DNA of 40,845 nucleotides, taken from Balneolia bacterium (GTDB lineage: Bacteria; Bacteroidota; Rhodothermia; Balneolales; Cyclonatronaceae). The DNA lies in NCBI GenBank assembly GCA_003566635.1, contig PXCK01000103.1, positions 1-40,845 on the forward strand, in the 5' to 3' direction. The notes under the pieces are model-generated. The model saw only the letters and a list, made by a program, of their open reading frames with translations. It ran no database searches and was not told the DNA's origin. Both the position numbers and the translations under genes were made by a program. Positions 33,500 to 40,845 of the stretch are shown in pieces (position 1 is the first letter of the stretch; each line of letters begins with the position of its first letter).

Positions 33500-36400
33500 T
33501 CACTTCAGAAGCATCATCTTTCGTGTTTCAACAAAACTACCGGCGGTTAAACGATAAATGTAAACGCCACTTGCCAGTGTGTTTCCATTAAATGCTACGG
33601 TATGCCATCCTGCATTTTGTCTGTCATTTACAAGAGTGGCTACCTTTTGTCCCATGATATTATAAACTTCCAACCTTACATTTGCAGATTCAGGTAGCGC
33701 ATAGCTTATCTGTGTAACCGGATTAAACGGGTTCGGGTAATTTTGATTCAAGGCGTATGACTGTGGTAATTCACCGGGTGAAGAGTTGCTATCACTTTCA
33801 AAAAGCTCTACTATTTGAGCACTTGATTCCAGAGTAACACTTTCACCTGACTGTAAAATTACCTCGGAAATTAAGGTGTCGCCAATGTATTGTCGCATTA
33901 GCCAATTTTTGAGATTATCAGAGTTGACTTCCAAAATTGTAGGCTCTTCGGTTTGTTGTACTTTAATTACCGCAGACATACTGTCTGTACCTTTAAGATT
34001 CCCTGATATTCGTGCATCTAAGTTACCAGGAGGGGGTAGTGGAGGTAAATATATAAGTACATCATCCTGAATACCTAAATACAGAGTTTGTTTAGCATTT
34101 GCAGCCTTAAATTGTACTTCCGCTTTCTCTTCAGTTTTTTCTGAAAAAGTTAATGGTGCAGTTGCTAATGCAACGGTTTCCAAATTTAATGTTCCTGGAT
34201 TATTGGTGAGTATCCAGTAGCCAAAGCCCGGCTCAAGTTGAGTTTCAAGATTATAACCCGTATCAAAGCTAAATAAAGAGTTTGGAACTACAATACCACC
34301 GGGATCACTAACTACAGCGGTTTCAGTAATGCTTCCAATTAAATTCCATCCTTCCTCCACGTCAATAGAGAGGTTTGGAATGTCGGTACCTGCAAAGGTA
34401 GCTTCGTAAGGTGAAGGGAAATTTAGCCAATATCCCGAACCGGGCAGTAGTTGAGCTTGTGGTAAGTAGCCGGAATCGAAAGAGTATAGGGTATTATCCA
34501 AAGCTCCGGTGAAAATTTGCTGATAATTTTCATGATCTTGTGTTACCGGCAGGCTTACAAGATTCCATCCGGAAGTATAATTTGCCGTTAAGGGCTCAAG
34601 GGTTGCAGTATTAAAACAACTAGCCGGATACATCTCAACGGTTTCCAGAGCGAGTTCCTGCAATCTTTCGGCCAAGGCTTCCGAGGGTCCGTCAAAAGCG
34701 CCACCCCACATATTGAATACCTGATGCGGAAGATTTGTTGGCGGCAAGTTCAGAATCATAGCATAATGAATCAGGGATATATAATATCTGCCCATATCAT
34801 TTAAATGGATATTGTCTTCAAAAAAATCATCCATGCTTCCAATACCGGGAACTGTTCCGTCATCAACAGCATCGTACAGTCGGGCTAAGGCCTGTCCTCC
34901 GGGAATTAAACAAACCGGTGATTCGGGGTTGTAGGTATCATTCAAGTGGTCTACCACACTTTCCCACATCGGCAGGTCATCATCCAATCGTTGCCGCCAT
35001 TCGGCCGTGTCAATGTCGTGGTCGCATCCGGTAGGAGTGCCGCTTAAAATACAGTGCCAAACTTCGTAGAAGAAGATTTGAATATCGGGGTTGTGCAAGG
35101 TCGCATATTCGTAAAAAAGTTCAACATAGTCGTAGGTTTCTTCTATACCCCAGGGCGTGAGATGCCTTGGCACCGACTCGGTTAATACAAGGTGGTCGTA
35201 ATTACCGGCGGGTAAGCCAAAGATGGGATCAAAGAATCCAACAAAATGGGGTGGATTCGAATGAAAGTCGTTTTCTTCCATACGAAACCATTGCCAGCGT
35301 AAGGGTGCTCCGGGAATGGACTGGAAAGCCCAATCAAATTGAGCTGTTCCCGCTTGTTCGGTTAGGGAATGAACCATTTCGGGGAGATAGTCGGTAAGGC
35401 TGTGCCCAATAAAAAATGTTTTGGAGCTTGGTTCATCTTCTATTTCTGCACGTACGCCATTTATAAAATCAACGGTTGCCCGCCACTTGGGGGTTTCTTC
35501 ATCGGGTTGATTCCACATCTCTTTTAATCCCCAGCTTCCATACCTGCTATATCTCTCAATAGAATTGAACGGAGTCATAAGCCCGCCGGTCATAGTTTCC
35601 CAACGGGTATAGTATTCAAGGTAGATGTCATACATCAAATCATGACGATTGGCCTCCATAAACAGGTTGTCAATTGTTTCGTTGTCTCCACCACCCCAAA
35701 ATACCGATTCGCGAACAAGGTGCTGACCGGCTTCATAGGTTACAAGGTCGACACCTACACCCTCCAGATAAGCCTGTATGGGAACCTGTTGGTTCAGGTT
35801 TGAGCGCATCGAACTCTGCACCATATCCATGAGGTCTTCCATGCTGATTCCATCCAGCAGGGGCAGGTTTTCTTCGCTTCCTATACTTCCTCCAAAATAG
35901 GGGGCAATGGCATAACTATCGGTACTTTGCCAGGCATCCTGCCATTCTAATATAGTTTGAGCTATAAAAAAGTTACTGGTCCAACCACCCATAACCCGGT
36001 TCAGACGGTCTAAGCCGCCAAACACACCTTCAAAAATGTCAAAGATTTCAACCGAGCGTTGAGAGTGGAATCGTAACTGACCAATAAAGTCATCACCCTC
36101 GCCAAGGCCAAGAGCTATGCCTTGTTCCCGCGCGTAGTGCGACTGATCAAAAAGGGCGTTCCATACCTCATTCGAATATTCAATGTAAAGGGTTAAGCCG
36201 GGGTCGAGTTGGTCAAGAATCAGATGTGACAGTTCAGTAACGTAGTTGTCATCTGCCAGATGGGGAACATTAATCCAGGGATCGACCTGCAGGGTGTTTG
36301 CCAATTGAATCATTACCTCGTAGGGTACACCGTCTTTATCAATGCCGTTTCCCTGCCAGGTATAGAAGTCCGGAGTGGTTCGGTCGTCCCAGTCACTTAT

Positions 36401-37003
36401 AATATGATTATTAATTGATCCCCAATCCATAAAGCGTATAACTGAATAGGGTTCCATAAGCTCCAGAAAATGGGGGGTAAATGGTTGGTCGAGATAATCA
36501 TGCTCGTATCCGGGAGGAATGACACGCACATTACGGATGGGATTTTCGGGATTGGTGGCAATAATGCGCATCATTATACCAAAGTCGGGTAACACATCGA
36601 GTTGCATGAAACCGGCTTCAGAATGAATAACCTCGGCATCCCAGCTGAATTCCAAAGTACCCTCGCCCTCGTAAAAGACCGAATAAATCCCACCGGGATA
36701 ATTACCATCTTTCTCAATCATCATAATGGTTGCGGCTGCGCGGTCAGGTGCCAGGGAAGCAGGCCAGCCGTCTTCTCTTAAATCAAGGGGTTCATCTAAA
36801 CTCCACTCACCACCATCCATTGGCTGGTGAAACCACATCCGGGCGCTTTTCATGGCGTCTTTTAGTGGAATTTGAGTGTCGTAATCGTGCAAACCTGCAA
36901 CATTAATTCCCATTCGAGTTTGGGCGGTTGGTTCACTAAAAAAGCCAACTAAAAAAAATACAGTAGCAACTGAGAGCATTGTGAGCTTAGGAATCACTTT
37001 CAT
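33500..37003 (-). CDS. Large T9SS-secreted protein: TIM-barrel-like plus SGNH-hydrolase-like regions
   Basis: This 1167-residue exported protein has a signal peptide ([22 protein letters not shown]). Residues about 30-520 resemble putative cellulose-binding or glycosidase-like proteins ([10 protein letters not shown] … SARMW at the start). They contain [11 protein letters not shown] with Asn278-Glu279, the Asn-Glu pair typical of acid/base residues in clan GH-A TIM barrels. Residues about 525-765 look like an SGNH/GDSL hydrolase: Ser535 in [10 protein letters not shown] and Asp730-x-x-His733 in [12 protein letters not shown]. Two tandem modules follow (about 800-960), each with a GWNL … FD-x-GY … GYW pattern. 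The last 80 residues are the T9SS type A sorting domain ([16 protein letters not shown] … ASGVYIYRL … KMMLLK). A polysaccharide-active, possibly ester-cleaving role is inferred, not shown. No carbohydrate-uptake genes are adjacent. Confidence 0.82.
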   Translation of the reverse strand: MKVIPKLTMLSVATVFFLVGFFSEPTAQTRMGINVAGLHDYDTQIPLKDAMKSARMWFHQPMDGGEWSLDEPLDLREDGWPASLAPDRAAATIMMIEKDGNYPGGIYSVFYEGEGTLEFSWDAEVIHSEAGFMQLDVLPDFGIMMRIIATNPENPIRNVRVIPPGYEHDYLDQPFTPHFLELMEPYSVIRFMDWGSINNHIISDWDDRTTPDFYTWQGNGIDKDGVPYEVMIQLANTLQVDPWINVPHLADDNYVTELSHLILDQLDPGLTLYIEYSNEVWNALFDQSHYAREQGIALGLGEGDDFIGQLRFHSQRSVEIFDIFEGVFGGLDRLNRVMGGWTSNFFIAQTILEWQDAWQSTDSYAIAPYFGGSIGSEENLPLLDGISMEDLMDMVQSSMRSNLNQQVPIQAYLEGVGVDLVTYEAGQHLVRESVFWGGGDNETIDNLFMEANRHDLMYDIYLEYYTRWETMTGGLMTPFNSIERYSRYGSWGLKEMWNQPDEETPKWRATVDFINGVRAEIEDEPSSKTFFIGHSLTDYLPEMVHSLTEQAGTAQFDWAFQSIPGAPLRWQWFRMEENDFHSNPPHFVGFFDPIFGLPAGNYDHLVLTESVPRHLTPWGIEETYDYVELFYEYATLHNPDIQIFFYEVWHCILSGTPTGCDHDIDTAEWRQRLDDDLPMWESVVDHLNDTYNPESPVCLIPGGQALARLYDAVDDGTVPGIGSMDDFFEDNIHLNDMGRYYISLIHYAMILNLPPTNLPHQVFNMWGGAFDGPSEALAERLQELALETVEMYPASCFNTATLEPLTANYTSGWNLVSLPVTQDHENYQQIFTGALDNTLYSFDSGYLPQAQLLPGSGYWLNFPSPYEATFAGTDIPNLSIDVEEGWNLIGSITETAVVSDPGGIVVPNSLFSFDTGYNLETQLEPGFGYWILTNNPGTLNLETVALATAPLTFSEKTEEKAEVQFKAANAKQTLYLGIQDDVLIYLPPLPPPGNLDARISGNLKGTDSMSAVIKVQQTEEPTILEVNSDNLKNWLMRQYIGDTLISEVILQSGESVTLESSAQIVELFESDSNSSPGELPQSYALNQNYPNPFNPVTQISYALPESANVRLEVYNIMGQKVATLVNDRQNAGWHTVAFNGNTLASGVYIYRLTAGSFVETRKMMLLK

Positions 37004-37322
37004 TGTAAGATGAGGTTAAAATTGAAGGATGATAATTATATTGTAATAATTATAACTCAATAAAACAATAGTTTACATATAAGTTGTTATTACCTATGTA
37101 AAATAAGTACACAACTTTGCTCAATAAGTTTTTACAAAAAAGTATCTGTAGCTATAAAATAATGATGAAAAGTTTTTTCAATTTAATATTTATGCTAAGA
37201 TCAGGGGCATAGTTCAACATATATATCAGACCGAAGAAAATTTTCTTTAATCCATCCTTGACAATCCCAATCTTTTTTATTTACTTAACACCGTTAACCA
37301 AAAATCTAAAAGCGCTTCCAAA
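37004..37322. other. Divergent promoter region between the T9SS protein and tetR genes
   Basis: These 319 very AT-rich bases contain two TATAAT boxes on the minus strand (37049-37054 and 37035-37040), suitable for the T9SS gene, and the palindromic operator candidate (37284-37300) before tetR. No gene is visible. Confidence 0.55.
37284..37300 (+). promoter_or_regulatory. Candidate TetR operator upstream of tetR
   Basis: CTTAACACCGTTAACCA contains the perfect inverted repeat TTAAC-ACC-GTTAA (37285-37297). The same 17-mer with one C/T change stands immediately before fadN at 37953-37969. Its position 22 bases before the tetR ATG suits autorepression. The binding protein is inferred to be the adjacent TetR. 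Confidence 0.6.
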
Positions 37323-37931
37323 ATGGAACCCGTAAATGGCAGTCTTAGAAGGTCGATTCTTGATATCAGCAGAAAAATGCTGGTTGATGAGGGTTTTAAT
37401 CGGATTTCCATGCGAAAGATTGCCCAAAAGGTCGGTTGTAGTGCCACGAGCATCTATTTATACTTCAAAAACAAAGATGCTCTTTTACATTCATTGATAG
37501 AAGAAGGATTTGAAAAACTTTACGAGATTTTGTCAGCATTGAATCATCCTGACAAGTCGCCTGCACGTAAAATTGAAGACTATTGCAGGGCTTTTATTAA
37601 TTTTGGATTGAACAACCCGGAATATTACGAAATAATGTTTCAACTTCACCCTAAACACATGGAGCGTTACCCGGTTGAAAAGTTTCGAAGAGCCCGTCGT
37701 AATACGAACTTATTTATGAATGCATTGCAAGAGCTGAATGACGAACGCATGAAATCACCCGAAGATGCTCGTATTTGGGCAAATGTATTTGTTGCAAATA
37801 TTCACGGTGGTATCTCTTTACTGAATGCGGGCAGGGTAGATTCCCGCGTTGAACGAGAAAAGTTTATTGATACTCTTGTAGCCGGGATTCTTGCCGGATC
37901 AGGCGAGCTAAAATTATCTCATCAAACTTAA
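37323..37931 (+). CDS. TetR-family transcriptional regulator of the fad genes (probable)
   Basis: This 202-residue regulator has an N-terminal helix-turn-helix (about 8-55: ILDISRKMLVDEGFNRISMRKIAQKVGCSATSIYLYFKNKDALL), a textbook TetR DNA-binding domain. The all-helical C-terminal ligand domain (about 75-195) contains FGLNNPEYYEIMFQLHPKH, as in WHG/TetR_C_33-type proteins. It lies 40 bases upstream of fadN in the same direction. In Bacillus the fadNAE genes are controlled by the TetR protein FadR, which releases DNA when it binds long-chain acyl-CoA. The same logic is likely here, supported by matching palindromes before tetR and fadN. Ligand identity is inference. Confidence 0.88.
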   Translation: MEPVNGSLRRSILDISRKMLVDEGFNRISMRKIAQKVGCSATSIYLYFKNKDALLHSLIEEGFEKLYEILSALNHPDKSPARKIEDYCRAFINFGLNNPEYYEIMFQLHPKHMERYPVEKFRRARRNTNLFMNALQELNDERMKSPEDARIWANVFVANIHGGISLLNAGRVDSRVEREKFIDTLVAGILAGSGELKLSHQT

Positions 37932-37952
37932 AATTTATTTTTTTAACCACAA

Positions 37953-37969
37953 CTTAACACTGTTAACCA
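37953..37969 (+). promoter_or_regulatory. Candidate TetR operator upstream of fadN
   Basis: CTTAACACTGTTAACCA contains the perfect 13-base palindrome TTAACA-C-TGTTAA (37954-37966) and differs from the site before tetR at one base. It ends 2 bases before the fadN ATG, so a bound repressor would also cover the translation start region. Confidence 0.6.
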
Positions 37970-37971
37970 GA

Positions 37972-40347
37972 ATGAGCAGTCAAAAACCAACACAAATAAA
38001 ACCGTTTCGAAAAGCAGCCGTGCTTGGAGCCGGAGTGATGGGCTCGCAAATTGCGGCACATCTTGCGAATGCAGGGCTGGAAGTCTTTTTGCTTGATATT
38101 GCACCCAAAGAAGGTTCCAAAAACGATATCGTTAATAAAGCATTCGCAAAAATGCTCAAAATGAAACCATCACCCGTGGTTCATTCAAGGGTTAAGAACA
38201 GGATCAAAACAGGGAATTTTGATGAACACCTTGATTGGGTAAGTAAGTGCGATTGGGTAATTGAAGTAATAATTGAGCAGCTCGATGCCAAGAAATCGTT
38301 AATGGCAAAACTCGAAAAGCTAATTCAACCCGGCACGGTTGTATCTACCAATACAAGTGGATTGCCCGTTCATAAAATCATTGAAGATTGCTCAGATAAC
38401 TTCAAAAAGCACTTTTTGGGTACGCACTTTTTCAACCCGCCTCGTTATTTGAAATTGCTTGAGTTGATCCCCACAGAATATACAGACCCGGGCATAACGA
38501 ATCGTGTTGCCCACTTTGGGAGAGTTCATCTTGGCAAGGGAATAGTAACAGCAAAGGATACCCCAAACTTCATTGCAAACCGAATTGGAACTTATTCTAT
38601 GATGCTAAGCATCAATGCTCTCGACGACGGCTACACCATTGAAGAGATTGATGCACTTACAGGGTTACTAACCGGCAGACCCAAGTCGGCTACATTCAGA
38701 ACGGCCGATGTTGTTGGTCTCGATACGCTCATGTATGTATCAGAAAACCTGCATGCCGCTATACCGGAAGATGAGGAACGCGATACATTCAAAACACCTA
38801 AACTTCTGAAAAACCTGGTTCAATCAAAAAGACTTGGTAGTAAAACCCGTGCTGGTTTTTATAAAAAAGAGGGTGGTGAAATAAAATCAGTAAATGCAGA
38901 AACCCTGGAATATGAATCAGCCAAACCGTTGGATATTGGTAATCTCGAGTCAATTTCAGGTGTGAAACCTTTATCAAAACGCTGGAAAGCTCTGTTTGAA
39001 TCAAACACAAGAGCAGGCGAGTTCATCCGAAAGCATACGGCTAAACTCTTGGCCTACTCCATGAATCGTATGCCTGAAATTTCGGATTATCCGGCTGATG
39101 TGGACCATGCCATAATGTGGGGATTTGGATGGGATATGGGACCTTTTCATATCCACGACTGGATTGGAAGCGAGAACTTTTTGAAAGAAGTTAAAGCCCT
39201 TGGACTGAATGTTCCAGCTTGGTACGATTCTATGCAAAAGGATGGAAATACTTCATTCTACAAAACAGAAGAAAATGGAGAATGGGCGTATGTACCGGGA
39301 ACCGGATATAAGCAAATTGATCAACAACCCGATCAGCCATCGGTCGCTTTTTATAAAGCAACGGATGGTCGAACCGAAATTTGGAATAATGAGGAAGCCG
39401 GACTCATTGATTCGGGTGATGGTGTCCTGATTTATGAATTCCGTTCGAAATCAAATACACTGGGCGCTAAGGTTATTGCAGGATTGATGGAAGCCACCGA
39501 TATACTCGAAAAGGGCGATTATCGCGGAATGGTAATTGCCAATGATGGTAAGAATTTTTCGGTTGGAGCAAATCTTGGTGAACTGGCTTATTCAGCACAA
39601 ACAGGCGATTTCAAAACAATTGAGCGTGCTGTTTACAACTTCCAGATGGCAATTCAACGAATACGGTATGCTTCCAAACCGGTCGTTTGTGCTCTGCGTG
39701 GACGTGCACTTGGTGGCGGATGCGAAATAACGATGGGCGCAGATAATGTAGTTGCAGCTACGGAAACATACATTGGTTTAGTTGAACTTGGTGTTGGCCT
39801 CATTCCTGCCGGAACCGGTACCATGCATATGGCTGCTCGTGCAATGGAAAATGCTGCCACATTGCATGTGAGCCATATTCAACCTTTTATCCAAAAAGCT
39901 TTTGAGACCATTGCAATGGCTAAAGTTGCAACCAGCGCACATGAAGCCATTGAGCTTGGATATTTCAAACCTGATGCCATAGTTGTGATGAATGAAGACC
40001 GCAGAATTCATGCCGCCCGACAAGAGGTTATTCGTCTTTATGAACAAGGATATATACCGCCGGCGGTTCGAACGAAAATTCTCGTTACCGGAAAACCGGG
40101 TTATGCAGCCTTAAGTACTGCTGCCTGGAGTTTTAAAGAAGCCGGATACATTACCGAGTATGATGCCTATTTGGCAAAACGCTTTGCTCATGTATTAACA
40201 GGAGGAGATTTAAACAGCCCGGCCTATGTACACGAAGACTATCTGATTGACCTTGAAAGAGAAGTGATTGTTTCTCTTGCCGGCGAGAAGAAGACACAGG
40301 AGCGCATCCATAGCATTTTAACTACCAATAAACCTCTTAGAAACTGA
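37972..40347 (+). CDS. fadN: FadN-type 3-hydroxyacyl-CoA dehydrogenase/enoyl-CoA hydratase
   Basis: This 791-residue bifunctional beta-oxidation enzyme hydrates enoyl-CoA and oxidises 3-hydroxyacyl-CoA with NAD. The dehydrogenase comes first: Rossmann motif GAGVMG (Gly19, Gly21, Gly24) and catalytic His152 in GTHFFNPPRYLKLLELIP, with the C-terminal dehydrogenase domain to about residue 420. The crotonase domain follows (about 480-720): NDGKNFSVGANLGELA, GRALGGGCEITMGAD and YIGLVELGVGLIPAGTG, with both Glu of the hydratase pair present. This dehydrogenase-first order and the length match Bacillus FadN (YusL) and are the reverse of E. coli FadB. A thiolase gene starts 15 bases after the stop, forming the fadN-fadA part of a fadNAE-like operon. 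Confidence 0.93.
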   Translation: MSSQKPTQIKPFRKAAVLGAGVMGSQIAAHLANAGLEVFLLDIAPKEGSKNDIVNKAFAKMLKMKPSPVVHSRVKNRIKTGNFDEHLDWVSKCDWVIEVIIEQLDAKKSLMAKLEKLIQPGTVVSTNTSGLPVHKIIEDCSDNFKKHFLGTHFFNPPRYLKLLELIPTEYTDPGITNRVAHFGRVHLGKGIVTAKDTPNFIANRIGTYSMMLSINALDDGYTIEEIDALTGLLTGRPKSATFRTADVVGLDTLMYVSENLHAAIPEDEERDTFKTPKLLKNLVQSKRLGSKTRAGFYKKEGGEIKSVNAETLEYESAKPLDIGNLESISGVKPLSKRWKALFESNTRAGEFIRKHTAKLLAYSMNRMPEISDYPADVDHAIMWGFGWDMGPFHIHDWIGSENFLKEVKALGLNVPAWYDSMQKDGNTSFYKTEENGEWAYVPGTGYKQIDQQPDQPSVAFYKATDGRTEIWNNEEAGLIDSGDGVLIYEFRSKSNTLGAKVIAGLMEATDILEKGDYRGMVIANDGKNFSVGANLGELAYSAQTGDFKTIERAVYNFQMAIQRIRYASKPVVCALRGRALGGGCEITMGADNVVAATETYIGLVELGVGLIPAGTGTMHMAARAMENAATLHVSHIQPFIQKAFETIAMAKVATSAHEAIELGYFKPDAIVVMNEDRRIHAARQEVIRLYEQGYIPPAVRTKILVTGKPGYAALSTAAWSFKEAGYITEYDAYLAKRFAHVLTGGDLNSPAYVHEDYLIDLEREVIVSLAGEKKTQERIHSILTTNKPLRN

Positions 40348-40362
40348 GATAGGAGCAGGATA

Positions 40363-40845
40363 ATGAATAACGCATATATTGTTAGCTGTTTAAGGACAGC
40401 AGTTGGAAAAGCAAAAAAAGGTTCCCTCAGTCAAACCCGACCCGAGGCAATGGGGGCAGAGGTGGTTAAAGCCAGTGTGGAAAAGACAGGATTAGATAAA
40501 AATCTTGTGGATGATGTACTCATTGGTTGTGCCATGCCCGAAGGTGAGCAAGGCTTGAATATGGCACGGGTTATTGCTCTTCGTGCAGGCTTACCCGACA
40601 GTGTTTCGGCTGCTACTATCAATCGTTTTTGCTCATCGGGGCTTCAAACCATTGTAATGGCATCTCAGTCTATTATGGCGGGTCATGTATCAGCTGTGGT
40701 TGCCGGTGGAGCCGAGTCCATGACATTCGTCCCTATGACCGGGTTTCATTTTTCGCCCGACCCTTACATGGTAGAGCATCGTCCTGAAGTGTATATTGGC
40801 ATGGGAACAACGGCCGAAAATGTTGCACGTAAATATGGTATTTCC
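40363..40845 (+). CDS. fadA: Acetyl-CoA acyltransferase (thiolase), 3' truncated by the window
   Basis: This frame starts at ATG 40363 after a strong Shine-Dalgarno (AGGAG) and stays open to the window end, giving 161 codons. The start MNNAYIVSCLRTAVGKAKKG is typical of thiolases. The acyl-accepting Cys90 lies in NRFCSSGLQTI, followed by VAGGAESMTFVPM, which binds substrate in the family. It performs the last beta-oxidation step, releasing acetyl-CoA. The second half with the GHP and CxG catalytic motifs lies outside the window. Position directly after fadN indicates one operon under the same control. Confidence 0.95.
   Translation, partial: MNNAYIVSCLRTAVGKAKKGSLSQTRPEAMGAEVVKASVEKTGLDKNLVDDVLIGCAMPEGEQGLNMARVIALRAGLPDSVSAATINRFCSSGLQTIVMASQSIMAGHVSAVVAGGAESMTFVPMTGFHFSPDPYMVEHRPEVYIGMGTTAENVARKYGIS

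Overview
The window looks like chromosome of a marine-type bacterium of the Bacteroidota/Rhodothermota-Balneolota neighbourhood. The reasons are moderately AT-rich DNA, two type IX secretion (T9SS) C-terminal sorting domains, a TonB-dependent receptor with an N-terminal carboxypeptidase-regulatory-like domain, mostly weak Shine-Dalgarno sites, and a tmRNA whose tag (…YSYPMAA) resembles the YSYAMAA-type tag I recall for Chlorobi. The phylum is an inference. Almost all of the sequence is ordinary core-metabolism chromosome; I see no prophage, transposase gene, CRISPR array, defence island or biosynthetic cluster.

Layout. 1-1375: tail of a T9SS-secreted protein, a nested palindromic element, secG, and a MITE-like element with perfect terminal inverted repeats. 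1376-7712: ppc, dapA and a secreted M14 metallocarboxypeptidase. 7713-8489: a gene-free stretch built from dispersed repeats. 8490-10702 (minus): an ABC-2 exporter pair. 10981-13692: glgA-glgC glycogen synthesis. 13719-16978 (minus): a PolB-like 3'-5' exonuclease and a CPA2 cation/proton antiporter with degenerate UspA- and EIIA-like cytosolic domains. 16979-17983: repeats and then ssrA (tmRNA). 18062-20437 (minus): a TonB-dependent receptor. 20683-25199: a tight run rpiB-glyA-tatC-rimO-ygfA. 25259-27956 (minus): a secreted S9 peptidase and a gamma-carbonic anhydrase-like protein. 28151-31785: a small membrane protein and an exported tricorn-type protease. 31786-32420: more repeats. 32421-33434: hemB. 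33500-37003 (minus): a very large T9SS protein joining a TIM-barrel-like and an SGNH-hydrolase-like region. 37323-40845: a TetR regulator, a FadN-type beta-oxidation protein and the start of a thiolase.

How the genes fit together. Three large exported peptidases (M14, S9, tricorn type), the TonB receptor and T9SS cargo suggest a scavenger of proteins and polysaccharides. glgA/glgC store carbon; ppc and dapA replenish and divert C4 units; glyA and ygfA serve one-carbon metabolism. The tetR-fadN-fadA group is probably a self-controlled fatty-acid degradation unit: the same 17-bp palindrome-containing sequence, with one difference, precedes both tetR and fadN.

The most interesting non-coding content is a set of dispersed intergenic repeats: a MITE-like family with three copies, a 44-bp family with three copies, and a 10-bp-periodic family with two clear copies. 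At two distant loci members of the first two families sit together in the same order and orientation. I found no clearly undescribed multi-gene system. The best candidates for novelty are the repeat unit, the TIM-barrel/SGNH/T9SS fusion, the tmRNA tag, the His-less EIIA-like antiporter domain and the paired tetR/fadN operator.
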